A stretch of 64,000 nt of DNA from Amphibalanus amphitrite (lineage: Eukaryota; Arthropoda; Thecostraca; Balanomorpha; Balanidae). Below the pieces are notes generated by a model. It saw nothing but the letters and a program-made list of their open reading frames with translations. It was not told the DNA's origin and made no database searches. The position numbers were made by a program, and so were the translations under genes. This document shows, in pieces, positions 1 through 52,465 of this stretch. Positions within the stretch are counted from its first letter, which is position 1. Each line of letters begins with the position of its first letter. The DNA is taken from assembly GCF_019059575.1 (NCBI RefSeq), contig NW_024882901.1, positions 62,001 to 126,000 on the forward strand, in the 5' to 3' direction.

Positions 1-2985
1 GACTGTTTTCCCGCCGGCTCTTCACTATGCCGGCACAAACGGAAACCGATACAGGGATACAAGATGATACATAACTTTATTTAAGCTTGCTTATTCCTCG
101 GTTTGAAGAATCTGACATTTATTTTATTTATCGTCCTTAAATATGTTCATTAGTAAAGGAAAATCGGCCTTTTTATTTTGTATCACATTCTTTAAACGTT
201 AACGATAAAAAGTTTCTAATATTTTCACCACTTTATGAGTTGAATTTGAAAATTTATGTGTGGTGAGCATTATCAAAAATCTAGTTTCTAATTTGCAATT
301 TATCTATTTAATCCTTAACACCGTAGCGGTAAAAATATGGTTTCACCTCTAAAATACCCCGCGGCGACCTACTTCAGACTCCAATGGCAGCAATGAGCGC
401 TCTGATCAGGCTTTGGGTGAACATTTCCTATTTCGGTCGGGCAGAAGCGCGCCATAGCGAGCTGAGGGAATCAGTCCAATGAGTGAGTGTTACCTTTATT
501 TTATATTTTTTGACTTCGTAAATGTACCTATAGGATCGGTCCAATCTACCGATCTCTGTCAACCTAATCAATTTTATCGAGGATCTACCCGCCCACTGCA
601 CATGAGCTCATGAAAGGATGTATTCCTTCGCGTTATTGTTTGCATCGAAAATGATGCGTGCATGTCATTTATTTTGCGAGTGGAGACTGTCAATTTCTCG
701 TACGTCATGTAATAATTCTGCTCAGTTTTCGCATACAGTCGTTGCATACAAGTGGATGTAGTTGCAACTTGCAAAGCAATGATGTAGTTGCAATGTTTAT
801 CCAATGATGTGTCTCACTGCCCTTGGTTTTGATAACGTCATTGCTGTTTCTCTGCACATTTTCTCCAAATCTACGCAGGGAGTCATCTCCCACCCAGCCC
901 CGTCTCCGATCGAAAGTAACTGTCCTTGGCCGTGCCCGGTGCCGGTAACGTGTTCCAGATCTGCGCTCGCCGTCCCTTGGCTCCCACGGAAGCGGCCATA
1001 TGACCCCCAATAAAACAGCGTGTCGCTGCCGACTCTCAGTGGAACTTGACGACGACGAAAAGGACAATTTTAGGTGCTGAAGCATTAAGCTATGGTAGGT
1101 TTTTGACCTTACATCAATCAAAAACACTTACCTATAACGGATAGTAAGCTATAGAGCAATATGTTCGATTAAAAAAGCAGATATAAGAATTTTTGTATCA
1201 AAATGAGAAGCTGGGATCTGAAAGTTTGTATCACTCCACGCTTTTTTCGACCCCTGAATGTATAAGGGTCTGCGAATTTGGTAAAAATTGTTGGTATTTC
1301 CCTAGTATTCTCAAGTTGGTTCGGTTTCGGTATTTTCCCATTGGTTTGATTGCTATTTGGTTTGGTATCGGTATCCTGATTTTCTGTAATTGACATCACT
1401 AGCCATGACCATGACCATGAGTGAGAACTTCATATCATCACTCGTGTGGGACACCACTCTACCCTATGACCTCAGATCGAAGCATCGCTGTATCCTACAC
1501 GCCTCATAATACATATTTTCCTACCAAATGTGAAAATCTTGCCCAGTGTCACTTAGAAGTCAGGTCACCAACGCCATTGAGCGGTTCAGGATCGCGGTAG
1601 CACCATGATCCTGAGCCGCCCACCAGAGTCCACACTTTACCAGCGACGAGGAAAACGCTGGCTCGGCAATGCTACCTCAAAATAATCGAAAATGGCCTCA
1701 ACTATTATCTAAGTACTTTGGTTTTCTGAAGACCCTTCGTCTATTCGACTATTGTATTGTAAGTTGCCGCTTGTTGCTGCCTGACCTGGGAGCCGAGTAA
1801 GTAGCGGGGGATTCAGCCTTTCCGCCTCAATGTGTTACGACCTGAGATAGGATTCATTCATCACCACACCACCACTACCCAAAGGAAGCGGGTAAATAGG
1901 ACCGCCTGCTTATACTGAAATACTCAGCTTTACGCGATGAACACAATGCCAATCGCGAAGAACTATTCCGATATTGGACGTCGTACCACAGCCCACACGT
2001 AAAAACGAATTAAGATGGTGAGCAATGCAATGCACTGCCATCCATGATAACAACTAACAGCACTAGCGGGGAAAGCCAGCACCACGCCATGTAAGCGAGG
2101 TTTTCCCCTGTAAGCATGCTGCTGAATGAAAACAGACACTGATCTGCCTCGCCACAGTGAACTGTAGGATACAACCCTTTTTGTGCAATGCTCCAGCATC
2201 ATCACTGCACGCGACCGGCTGATCAAATTCCAAACCAAATTCAAAATGTTCCAAACCTTCGCAAACTATTGCCCTTTTGTCACCGATAAACCTTTACGTT
2301 CGGCCAAGGAAATCGCGGCTGCAGAGTTACGGCAAATGTCGCGCTGCATATCGACCGCGGCAGACCTTGGGACATAGTTAATAGCGACCTGTCAACCATG
2401 GAAGCGGTTTACGAACTGAATTGATTACAGAAAGTCGATGGGTAGGTACAGGGCAGCTGGCTCGATACGCTGTGCCTCAACAGATAACTTTATCACGTGT
2501 CTATGAAAAGTAGCATTTTGCATTGAACTGAACGACTGTGTAACGCATGACTAATTCATGAGGAATGAATGCGCTCGGTTTCCCACGTGCTAGACAAACA
2601 CACGAGACAAACATTCACTCGTATTCATGATAGGGAGTGCCAAGACCTGATTTTGGAACTGTTTAATCAGGGAGGAGGTCGGTTAAAAACGACACATCGC
2701 CGAAGTAAGTCAAATCAACCGCTAAGCGTCACCACTCAACAGTCAACAAACGGCAAGCGATATAACTTACTCCCGCAGGGCTACAGAACAGTCCAATGCC
2801 ACTACTGCGCATCGTTTACTCATAAGATTCCTTCCACCATCTCAACTTCTCAAGCAGTGAGCGACAAGTTCATAATCGTGGCCATGAAATCTGGGACCCA
2901 GCCACAAACAGCTTCATCTGGCAGCCCTAGTCGGCCAGCTGACGAGCTCAGCTGAGCTGAACTCACCTCTGCCATCCATGACGTC
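1..2985. other. Upstream intergenic DNA with no recognised gene
   Basis: I see no convincing exon on either strand here. The open frames are short, have no recognisable domain and overlap one another. A small hairpin near 1578-1620 pairs GCGGTTCAGGATC-like and GATCCTGAGCCGC arms. The rest is ordinary moderately AT-rich sequence with no tandem array that I could detect. Confidence 0.5.
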
Positions 2986-2989
2986 ACTG

Positions 2990-3420
2990 GTGAGTCATGT
3001 CGAGCCGACTCACGGCGCGGGCGGCGCACCAGCTCGGCTTCGTCCGCCTCGCGTGGCGGCCGAGCGGTCAGCGCGTCGGACAGCCGGCCGGCGGCTGGGG
3101 GCGGAGGGCGGTTATGTCGCGCGCGCCCGCCGCCGCCGCCGCCGCCGCCGCCTCCCCAGTCCCCACCCACTATTGATCGTGACCAGGACTGCCGCCAGGG
3201 GGCGCGCCGCCGACGAACACCAGACCACTCAGATTGCATCTCTGCGCTCCGTGCCGATCAGCGAACAGCCACCGCGAGGTTGTTGATACATTCACTTCAG
3301 AGTGATGGATGTGACGGAGGGCGACTACAAACGTGTGACGGTTTCGGCTCCGAGTGGCAACTCGGCAGGGCGCGCGATTGCAGCTTGGAATCTGAGTTGA
3401 CATTTAAAAGTACGAGGCCA
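2990..3420. promoter_or_regulatory. CpG-rich island, possible promoter or insulator
   Basis: This stretch is much richer in G+C and CpG than its flanks and holds a (CCG)n run at about 3125-3152. Its composition resembles a promoter island. No exon with a clear donor follows on the plus strand, and the minus-strand open frame over it (2850-3239) is low-complexity Gly/Arg and probably not coding. Assignment as a promoter is inference from composition only. Confidence 0.3.
3192..3205 (+). promoter_or_regulatory. CTCF-like motif
   Basis: The 14-mer CCGCCAGGGGGCGC fits the canonical core of the CTCF zinc-finger binding site, which is conserved in bilaterians including insects. It lies in the CpG-rich stretch upstream of the PDZ-RGS gene. 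A single motif match in GC-rich DNA can be chance. Confidence 0.35.
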
Positions 3421-5540
3421 TCCATCGCTTATAGTATTCCTGGAAGGGCGGCTGATAGAGTTCGTGGAATTAATCGTGTCTGTGGAGGTCGGTAGTACAG
3501 CTATTGAAACATTTCGGTTATAAATAAGCCCCAAAATTTGCTGACAATTGCCGCTTATGAACAATGGACTCCGTGCATCACGTTATTAGGAAATTATTCT
3601 TTGGGCAACATGGATGCAGGCCATCAACATAGCTGTCCTGGATAAATTAACAAATGAAACAAACTCAGCTCCTGCCTGGTGCACGACATGAGCCACTTTT
3701 CATCCACACCGTATCAACAAATGTCCACCATGCTCGACTAATCGTCCGTCCCACGAGTGTGCTCTGAACAGCAACTGTTCGTGCCAACGGCTAGCCATTA
3801 GCCGGGTCATGGGATAGGCGATCCTACACTAGGACGGTGTGCCGCAGGGTAATGCTGATCGCCACCAATATACACACACCAGGATGCAATAACGGACCGG
3901 TCACGCCATCGTCGGGAGCAGCCATGCGTGACACCTCATGTGACGCATGATACGCGCCATGTCATCGACGACACGCGATATGAGGACGGAGTGTAACGAG
4001 AAAACCAGCCGGGAACTACAACACTCTGGTCTGGCCAATGTCTCCATATATGGACTTTTCGAGCGATCGCATGCTATTTATACTGAGATGTCCAACGTCG
4101 TTCGGTGAGAAATCAGCTAGGCCAGCAGTTCACAAAATGGTGACGGACCATAGTCAGATTATCATCCTGTTCACTCAATATTAAAGATGTTCATTAAAAA
4201 GCTCGATTTCTGGACGAAATTCACAGTTGACCGGTTTAAAATACATCCAACGCCAAGCAGCTTTCCTGTGTGTTTATAGGCTTGGACGGTGGGTCTAAGC
4301 GTTGATGTGCCAGTCACGCCCTCTCACCCCCCCCCCCTTCTCATCCCCCTGACCCCCGAGGACGGAGACGGGCTGCAGGAGCGGAGACGATTGACGAATG
4401 CCAATTGAGGCAGCCGGCCACCGTGATTGGATCCGTAACGACCAGACAGACGCCGGCAGACGGAGGATGGCGGAAAAGGACAAATCCGCCAGCTGACGGA
4501 GCTGAGGACAGCGGAAGCGGACGGACAAATCCACCAGATGACAGAGCTGCGGACACGGACAGTTGATTGCGGACAGCAGATACAAACGACCATCAACCTG
4601 CTGAATTTAAAACTTTGAGAACAAAATGCCTACATTGCTCAACTATGCGTTCTTTACACGCACTTCGCATGATGCCGTCTCATACACACTTATACTACAG
4701 TTATTCCCCAATGAGGAGAAGAATCAATAAAGAAGGGGATATGAGGGGCAGCTGACTTGACACAGCTGTCACGACTACTGGCTGCATCACAGCGCGGCGC
4801 GCGGTAAGGAGTGGTGATAGTCCCACCTGTCTGGAGACCTGATAAACAATCACCTTCTGAGCTGCAGCAGGTTTGTCCGTATAGTACGAGTGTGGTAGAA
4901 CGATATTGGTCAAATCGGTTGTTTGGTATAAGCCAAAAACAGCCTAGCAGCCTGCATAGCGCGTCACTGTCTCCCGGTAGTGTGTGTATACGGGTGCTAG
5001 TAGGACAAACAGGACAAACCGTCCCGGGCAGCCAGCAACATGCGTACCGGGTGACCCATTGCAGCTGATAGCTAACGACGGTCCGCAGATGTGCCAACTG
5101 TCAAGCCTATCAGAAGACAAAGGAGCTTGGGTGAACACAGTGATCTGGCTCCAAAGCTGAGCATGTGTTCACGCATGATTTGCTTCTTACAAAAAAAAAA
5201 CTAAAAAACTGATGGTTATGCAATACACGGTGCCGTCGACGGAGATGCTCTCAAAGAAAAAAAGGACCTTTTGAATTGAGAAGTGCTTATCCATTCAACC
5301 TATAACCTTTCCAAATTAGGCTGTCATATTTCATAGCGAATGGAAATATACCGTTGCTGTTATCACTTGCATCGCTTATGAATTCAAAGATCTCCTGATA
5401 TACCAAGCAGCATCATGACACCCAATTGACTGCATCACATCACATAAAATGATAATGATATCGCTTTGAGACATCACTAAGCAAGGACGAACCTACGTCA
5501 ACCGTCACCTCCTCTCCCCTCGGCCCTCCCTGGCCGGTTG
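3421..5540. other. Intergenic DNA without recognised genes
   Basis: No supported exon was found. A two-copy degenerate repeat of about 45 bp lies at 4468-4560, sharing the words GGACAAATCC and CAGATGACAGAGCTG/CAGCTGACGGAGCTG. A C run occurs at 4327-4337. Otherwise I see nothing specific. Confidence 0.45.
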
Positions 5541-5544
5541 CCCC

Positions 5545-5700
5545 TCGGTTAAATGACCCTAGCAAGGGTCACACAGCCCGATGAGGATCAGACGGGCAAG
5601 AACCAGGGTCCGACGGAGCCCCACTGAAGGTTAGACGACCCGGGGATGGTAAGACAGCCCCAGAGAGGGTCAGACGGCCCAGCGAGGATCAGACCCAATC
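5545..5700. repeat. Degenerate minisatellite, unit about 26-27 bp
   Basis: Successive degenerate units share the pattern AGGATCAGACGGCCC: there are variants around 5580, 5606, 5632, 5658 and 5684. The copies differ by point changes and small indels, so the array is old. It ends just before the GC-rich segment that contains the membrane-segment reading frame. Confidence 0.55.
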
Positions 5701-5899
5701 TCTCAGGTGGCACTCACCCGCACGGCGCGCCGGCACCTGATCAGCGAACGTCACACTCTTGGGCCGCCGGGGCCGGTCGGTGGTGGCGAGGGCCGGGCCG
5801 GCGCGGGCGGCCGAGCGCCCCCGTACCACCACCGCGGGCCCCCGGCCCCGGCCCCGGCGCGGGAGGAGTGGAGAGTCACCGGACGAGAAACAGTGGTGC

Positions 5900-6154
5900 A
5901 TGGGGCCCGGCGGACGAGCCGGGGGCGTCCCGGGCCGGGTCAGCCACCACCGCCAGCGCTACAGAGATGAGGCGCTCCTGCTGTCAACACTGCTGGTGGT
6001 GCTGTTGGTGCTGCAAGTACTGCTGCTGCTGCTGGTGTATAACACTAACCCGCCGCGCCGCAGTACCGAGCATGGCCGACGCGACTGGTCCGCGTCGCCG
6101 GTGCTCACGCCGGCTGTCGGCGGCGACGGCGAGCGGCCAGCACGCGGCGCACAG
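5900..6154 (+). CDS. Possible first coding exon of a single-pass membrane protein
   Basis: From the ATG at 5900 the frame reads a short basic N-terminus, then a strong hydrophobic stretch (nucleotides about 5972-6040, almost all Leu and Val), then a Pro-Pro-Arg-Arg stop-transfer-like turn and a soluble tail. A GT follows at 6155 (ACAG before GTGTGG), so it could be a first exon. The pattern suits a type II membrane protein or signal anchor. The caution is that the hydrophobic stretch is written in CTG/GTG repeats, and another frame turns the same bases into Cys/Trp runs, so a trinucleotide-rich non-coding segment would look the same. No downstream exon was found to join it to. Confidence 0.22.
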
Positions 6155-6360
6155 GTGTGGACACACACATCTACACACAGACACACAAACAGCACGGTCG
6201 ACGGACGGGCGGCCCCTCATTACGCGACTGATGTGTTGGCGGAGACCGTCATCGGGTGAGCACGCGCCCGTCGGCCGTCGAGCCTCCGCTCTGACCGGTG
6301 CACATGTGCCGCCGCGCACACAGACGCAGAACGTTGAGCGAGGACGGATACATACGGTGG

Positions 6361-7400
6361 TTAACCCTCGCCGGACCTATTGGTTTTCTACATACGCGCC
6401 GGCCGAGGGGGGGGGGGGGCGGGTACGACCCCCCCCCTCGCCGTTTCGCCCCTGGTGGAGCTAGCGCGTCGCGGAAAAAAACGAGCGTGTGCGCCGTTAC
6501 GAGACGCAGAGATTGGTACCCGATTTTAAGGTCCTAGGTCAACCGGTGACCTCTGAGGTCAGGTCAAGTGCCCCAGGGTACGGTTCAGTTTTTGGTGAAT
6601 AACTTCGCCAAAAACGGCCGCAGAGCGCCGATTTTGGCAGCATTGTGTTCGCCTCGCTCAGGCGCGTCGAATGATATACCTTTTGTCCGGGTCAGGTCAA
6701 CTTGGGGTTTTGACCTCAGGTCAAGGTCAGGTCAGCACCCCCAGGTCACGAAGTTGGTCGAAAGAGGTCATGTCGCATACCATTCGATTCGGCAGGCCTT
6801 CCTGAGTCCATTGGTGCCTTTCCCGACTCGCTAGCTCAATTTGATCAAGAGTTATTGACGAAAAACTAATTTGACCTTGATGACGTCATAAATGACGTCA
6901 CGCAAGGTCAACATTGCAAAAGTGACGCATCTAACCTTGCAAGGAGTGCATCAAATCACGATTCTGTGTGCTTGAGATAGTTGGAGATCGTTCCCGGCGC
7001 CAGAATAGCAGTTTGAATTTTTCCCCATTGACTTATAATGGTGAGGTCACGAAAATGACCTGACCTCATATGACCTTTAGGAAAAATCCGAGATATACAA
7101 GTTGTGGGACTCATAATGGATACTAGATCCTGCATGTTTCATTTCCCTGTGACATCTCCTCTGGCAGTGAGGGCGTTGCGAAGTTGCGACATCTGAAGAC
7201 CGTGCAGAGGTTCACTTATGACGTCATAGGTCAGTGACCTGACCTGACCCCAAAATGCGGTTAGTGTCAAAAGATCCGGCTTGGATCAAAGGTCAGGTAT
7301 GCCAAGTTTCAGCTCTCTATCGCCAGCGTGTTCGGAGCTATCGCGAAAAAACCCTATGGGGGGGGGGCGGCACCCCCCCCCCTCGGCCGGCGAGGGTTAA
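6361..7400 (+). mobile_element. TTAA-flanked piggyBac-like non-autonomous element (family C)
   Basis: The element begins TTAACCCTCGCCGG and ends with the exact reverse complement, CCGGCGAGGGTTAA, so both ends carry the TTAA target site expected of piggyBac-like transposition and CCC/GGG termini. Just inside each end is a G-run followed by a C-run (about 6408-6436 and 7360-7382). The interior has no long reading frame and carries many AGGTCA/TGACCT words. The block around 7020-7080 resembles family A (15352-16550), so the families share ancestry. Confidence 0.7.
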
Positions 7401-8203
7401 GTGTAGTAGGTATCCATGGGTCCTGGATAGGTCAGAATAGCTTGGTTACAAAGCATAGTAGCGGAGTGCGCAGAGCATATAGGAGTGAGCATAGGCCGTG
7501 GAACTTAAAGCGGTGATATCGAAAGATACATTGAAACATAACTTTATAATGTGCCAACTGCCAGTGCCAAGCAAGCGTAGGCATGTTTCTAAACGATTCA
7601 CCACACACAACACAGTTACAGGTTACACAGAGTACAGTTTGGAGTTTTTTTTCTCCACACTAATTCCGCTCATGCACACCAGTTGTAGGGGGGAAAATAA
7701 GTAAAAAAAAGGTAGGAAATTGGCAATTTTGGACTGCAATGGAGTCCCAGCAGAGATGCACTGTGCGAGATGTGATACGTGATTTGGCGTTGGGTCAGAG
7801 AAAAGGAAGACATTCGCATCAGATGGCAGCAGCGAAGATTGAACACCTAGTAGAGGGCAGCACCGCAAACTAGACGTCACTGTCGCAGAATCGGGAAGTG
7901 TCGCAGACGGCAGAATGGTAAAATAATAATATGAAAAAAGGCTTGACCCTGTGACCTTACGGATCAGAAATCGAGGTCACCGAATACCGAGACCTTATGT
8001 TGTGCATCCCCGTGAGATTTTTCTGAACGAAGTTTGATTTTTTTCTTCTCCGACTATTGGTTCCCGATCTGGGCCACTTGTCCCCCCCCCCCCCCCCCAA
8101 CAGCACCTGTAGCCTACCATACATCAACGGGGCGCAGGCCGCAGGTTAAGTCTCGAACCAATAGTTATGTCCGCAGGTAAATATATATGGCGATTGGCGA
8201 GTA
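7401..8203. other. Repeat-derived intergenic DNA
   Basis: No gene is seen. From about 7930 the sequence has AGGTCA-type words and a long C run at 8083-8098, which suggests a decayed end of another element of the TTAA/G-run superfamily. The left part has no recognisable content. Confidence 0.4.
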
Positions 8204-9209
8204 CAGGGTGTCCCAAAATTGATGTCACACTCTCTCACAATCTTTATTTTTCCTTCTACGGCGCAATATCAATATTATTTCGCCGGTACTGGCTCCCAGA
8301 CCATATTGGTTACATTCTAGTCACGTAACCTTCAAATTGTTGTGACCCTGACCGGTCAAGGGGTGTACGGAGGTCATTTCCGGGGCAGTACCCAGCGCGC
8401 GCGGACCAGGTGTCCAGGATGGCAAAACTGCAGAGTAAATCGTCCCGCAGCGGGACAGTCGGCATGGTTGCCGGCGGCATGACCCACGGCCAGGTCGCCG
8501 AGACACTGGGCATGAGTTGCCGCACGATTTGGCGCTGGTTGTCACGCGACAGAAGCGGATAGACGCCCGCGAATAAGCTAGGTCGCGGCAGGAAGACTTC
8601 CTCCAGCCGGGTAGTGCAGCTCGTCATCGCAAAGTGCGGAGCTAAATACGGGCTTATCAACAAGAAAACTGGCAAGGAGGCTGATTGCTAACAGTCATCC
8701 AGTCTCCAAGCTGACAATTCATCGGTACTGGAGGCTGTTTCTAAGGCTGAGGCCCACCAAGCCACGTTTCCAGCCGAAAACCTCTGCTGAACATGTCCAG
8801 GGCAATCTTTCAACAGGTTGGCGTCCCGGCTCATCGAGCTAGAACGACGAAGGACTGGTGCAGATCGAACTTCCCAGCATTCTGGGAGAAGGACAAATGA
8901 CCGGGAAATAGTCCCGACCTGTCGCACATAGAAAATCTTAGGGCGATCGCTCGGTAAGAGGTGATCACAATAGCACCAGAATAATCTGAAGGCACGCTGA
9001 ACAGGAACGTTCGATCTGTGTGGTCCAAGATCAGTCCACAGAAGCTAGGCATGTTGATGTCTGATGTCCCGGACGGCGGACAGCATGCTTGCCCGTATCA
9101 GGGAGAAGGTGGGATACTCGTACATATGTAAGACAAGCGCACCTCTCATGTTCGTTATTTTCATGCAATTGACGCTGGAAAGGTGTGACATTATTTTTGG
9201 GACACCCTG
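8204..9209 (+). mobile_element. Degenerate Tc1/mariner-type transposon
   Basis: Inverted termini CAGGGTGTCCCAAAA and TTTTGGGACACCCTG are each flanked by the dinucleotide TA (8202-8203 and 9210-9211), the target duplication of the Tc1/mariner superfamily. The length of about 1.0 kb is near that of a complete element. The interior is a broken transposase, listed separately. TIRs of this kind recur at 37731-39505, and one isolated terminus-like word lies near 47127. Confidence 0.8.
8419..9060 (+). pseudogene. Broken Tc1/mariner transposase
   Basis: From the ATG at 8419 about 47 codons stay open and encode a helix-turn-helix of the transposase type: a Gly-Gly-Met-Thr-His-Gly turn, then AETLGMSCRTIWRWLSR. 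A stop at about 8561 ends it. Downstream, transposase-like segments continue in shifting frames with several more stops. The catalytic DDE/D region is too decayed to assign. It lies between two intact TIRs and is clearly inactive. Confidence 0.6.
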
Positions 9210-10980
9210 TACATACCCTTTTCTTGAGGTGATGTCACTTGACGCTACATAATGAGCTTGACCTTAAATAATCTGAGTCTGGCATTTCCACAGCATTTAC
9301 CAAAAATATTGCCAAAAGGTGTGCCAAGAACAGCGAAACTATGCTTACCGTGTTGGGCATTGCCCGTATCGGCACTTTCACAAAAGCTTTCACACTTTCC
9401 CGCATCGGTCCATCGGACCTCGCCTCCTTCCCCACAGTTGTTCGACCCCTGATCAAGCCACAGCTTCGCGAAAAAAAAAAGAATGTGTTGCTCGTAGTGT
9501 AATGAGAGAAATGCAGTGGTATCAAATTTTAAGTTCCTGGGTCATTGGCTGAGCCTCAATGTCGGAACAATAGCCCAGATGTCGGGAGTATCAAGATCAG
9601 CTGGAACGTCAAGAAATGATGTTGCAATGGGGTATTTTGGTGTCCGGTTTCTATGTTCGGAACTTGTTGTGCTTTATAATCACGTAATTGCGCTTTTGGG
9701 GTACGTCGAGTCAGGACAGGTCAGGTCAACTATCATGCGTTTCGCTAAATGTTCTTAATAGTAGCTAGGTGTTCACGATCACTGCAAGCTTCGCGCAACA
9801 TGTGCCATGGGTTCAGAAACTAATTTCCAAATGGTTTCCTTGGCTTTTTCCTTAATTACAAATCAGCCAAAAAAAAACTATAAAAAGCAATACCTATTAT
9901 ACTCTAAAAGCATACCGATGTCAACAAAGGATGATGGCCTTGTCCTTCCTGGCCTTGATATCCACCATCACCAACCCGACAAGCGTTATTTTAGGTTAAG
10001 GTATATGTTGGCACGTTTCTAAAAACGAAACGTCTAAAAACACAATGTGTCCCGAAATATATGGAATCACCATCTTGGCCTGACACGGTCTCTAGAAAGA
10101 GGCCACGTGTCAAAGATCCTTTGCGTCAGAGTCATGCAATTTTAGGGTAGGTATAAAATTGACTAAAAGTATCGTCGCAATATGCCGCTATTTACGCGAG
10201 TTATCGTGAGTATCCCCAGTTTCCCCACAATCCAACATGTGTGCGATGGCAAAAAGAAGAAACGTGTGGCAGGAGCACCTCCTGTTTCCACGACATGTGT
10301 GAACAGAAAATGTACTGCACCTGAACTTCAGCCACTGCCGGTGGCAGGGCTGCCGGTGCTGCTCAATCAGCCATTTGGTTGTAAATCGTACATACACGTA
10401 GATACACGTGGTTGTAGATACGTACGTGCGCTGGATACAGCATTCGTTCTACTGGTTTTACCCGTAAATACCAACACGCTATAGACCTCATCTTGTTATC
10501 CTCCAGGAACCAATCAACGCCTGACATGGGCTAATATAAAAAAACAAGATATCGAGCCGCTCAGTGCAACGTTTAAACCTTCATAATTGCTTCAAATTAA
10601 TCAAGGAGCACGCCAATGAATGCTTAAGTTCACTTGAAATGCTATGGACTTCTTCATTTTTAACAACTTCCTTTAAAACCGCTCTTTAAGGTGTTAAAAA
10701 GGGCCTCAAATAATTGTTCGCAGTTCGTACATTGTTTGCACTTTGCAATGCAATATCCATAAACATAATTTTGTGTTGGAAACAAAACAAAAGAATGAGA
10801 ACTAAAGGACTCATGTAGTCATTGTTACCAAATATTGCGTCTTGACCTAGAAAATGCGATAAGAGATCTTTTTGGGCATTACGTAAACATATGACGATCG
10901 TCCTGGACATTCACATTTCACAGCTAAGGCTTTGTCATCCTGTTAAGCTGATCCGATCACGTCCATTCCCAAACACGAGC
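9210..10980 (+). repeat. Decayed TTAA-superfamily (family B) relic and unassigned DNA
   Basis: Between about 9430 and 10200 the order of words follows family B (compare 11439-12317): a TTCGACCCCTGATCAAGC-like start, a poly-A after GCTTCGCG, a GTGTTGC block, then CAGGTCAGGTCAAC and a TTTACGCGAGTTAT-like end. The ends and G-runs are gone. From 10200 to 10980 I see no gene or repeat. Confidence 0.5.
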
Positions 10981-11067
10981 AGTTCATTTATGTCAGGACC
11001 GCTGATGTAAGAGCGCTGGCCACCTCGGACCAAGTGAAGCCCGAGGAGGGTAGCCCACGGTGGGAAG

Positions 11068-11277
11068 CCCTCCACTCTGCCTCAGTGCAGCTCTGCTCTG
11101 GGTCACCTGCGGGGCTTCAGGGGTCTGCTGCGACCCACTGTGCCAGGCCAGCTCAGTGACCGATATACACGGGTCGGAGGAGCACCTGCGCCCGGCTGAC
11201 TCGGTCCCTCGGAGCTGGCCGGTGGTGAACGATAGGTCTGAGAGCTCTGCAGCGGCGGAGCAGCCAGGTTCCTCACC
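11068..11277 (+). other. Probable 5' untranslated part of PDZ-RGS exon 1
   Basis: A pyrimidine-rich acceptor-like sequence ends in CAG at about 11085. The DNA from there to the ATG at 11278 is GC-rich, like the coding exon. An in-frame TGA at 11239-11241 lies upstream of the ATG, so this part is not a continuation of the frame unless it is spliced differently. Treating it as 5' UTR is inference. Confidence 0.35.
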
Positions 11278-51112
<39,835 letters not shown>

Positions 51113-52465
51113 GCGGCGCCGCCACAGACAAACTGTCGGTGATTGACATGGCCGGAGATCGGCGGTGTGGGACTGCGCCCAGTAACGACCACTCTGTGAT
51201 CACGAGGCCCACACCGATCCGGCGGTCGGCGGCTGTTGCCAGGCCCGGCACGGAGAGAACAGCGGCCTTGGGGCTCCGTGGCTGAGCGGGATATGGCCCG
51301 GCGCCGAATGCAGAGCCAACCCTGCACAGGCGCCTCCGGAAACGGGGCACCAGGGAAATGAGGCAGCCGGTCGAGATGAAAAATGGCTGCGCATTTCATC
51401 CCCGGTGAAAACATTCCGGTCATCCTGGATCAGGTGGCAGGGCCGGACTTTGCAACGGATGGTGTTCCGACACGAAGTCGGACGGCGCTTGCTCGCAAGT
51501 GGCTGAGCACGCCCTCGTTTACTCTTACTTGATCGGTGTGTCCGTATTATCGGTCGCCCAAGATGGCAACAGTGACAGCTATTTGGATCATCGAATGGGT
51601 CATTTGTCTGGGCACCTGCGTTTTTGATAAGTGCTGTTATTCAGTTACCCATCATTTGACTAATATCTATCATTGTAACTTATGAGTGGCTCGGCCTCGT
51701 TCAGTGTCATTATGCCCTAAAACTTGGTTCAACCAAACAGTTGTACTTGGTTTAACTAAGTTTCTAGTCACTGCATCTCAGGTATTTGTTTCAAAGGCAA
51801 TTTTCATCTTTGTCATTCATCATCACCATCGTCATCTTCATCATGAGTTGCCCGAAAGGGACATTTTGTATTTATCAATGTCTACTATGTTTATCTTGCG
51901 CCCAACTAAATGAATTAAGCACCGCAAAATTCAACAAAGAAAATGTCATGGAAATGGCAAAGACGGCTGGCGATAGCTTTTTGTCAGCTTTGTTGACTGT
52001 CGATTGTGTTGATTTTAGTTATCACGTCGGAACGGGTGCGTTGACTTGAGCAGTGTTGTCTGCCTTGCGGTTATCAGATCTCCTGAAGTTATAAGACATG
52101 TCGTGCATAACGACTTACGCGTGTTGTTTGTAACTGGCGAACAAATACTGCGTCACCTCGCCTGCCTACGTGAGCAAACAGCCCCTCAGAGTCTGTGGGT
52201 GGCTGCTCAATGCTCACCATATGATTGTATTCGACATGCGTGTACTTATTATAGGTAGTCTTGCCTGTACCTGTGACAATATATATGAATATGTGATACC
52301 TAACGGCTTTGTTTGAAGCATGCAAAATGTATACATGGCACACAGACACTAGAAAATAACACATAACAAAGACCGTTCAAAGCAAAGCAATGGAAAGTGT
52401 GTAGCTACAGAGGGAAAGCTTTAGAAAGTGTCGCGATGCTACGACTCAGAGCGAGACAAAATAAA
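51113..52465 (+). other. Probable 3' UTR of the PDZ-RGS gene and downstream DNA
   Basis: GC content falls gradually after the stop. The first AATAAA on the plus strand that I can see is at 52460-52465, with another at 52808-52813. Either could end the transcript, but the distance is long and an unnoticed variant signal may lie nearer. Confidence 0.3.

Noticed and set aside
3120..3155. (CCG)n run as coding Gly/Pro tract
   Set aside because: No splice or start context supports coding in any frame; treated as part of the CpG-rich patch.
5646..6464. Long plus-strand frame of 272 codons rich in Pro, Arg and Cys
   Set aside because: GC-rich low-complexity DNA with three overlapping open frames; the Cys/Trp run is a CTG-type repeat read in another frame, and the frame runs into the family C element.
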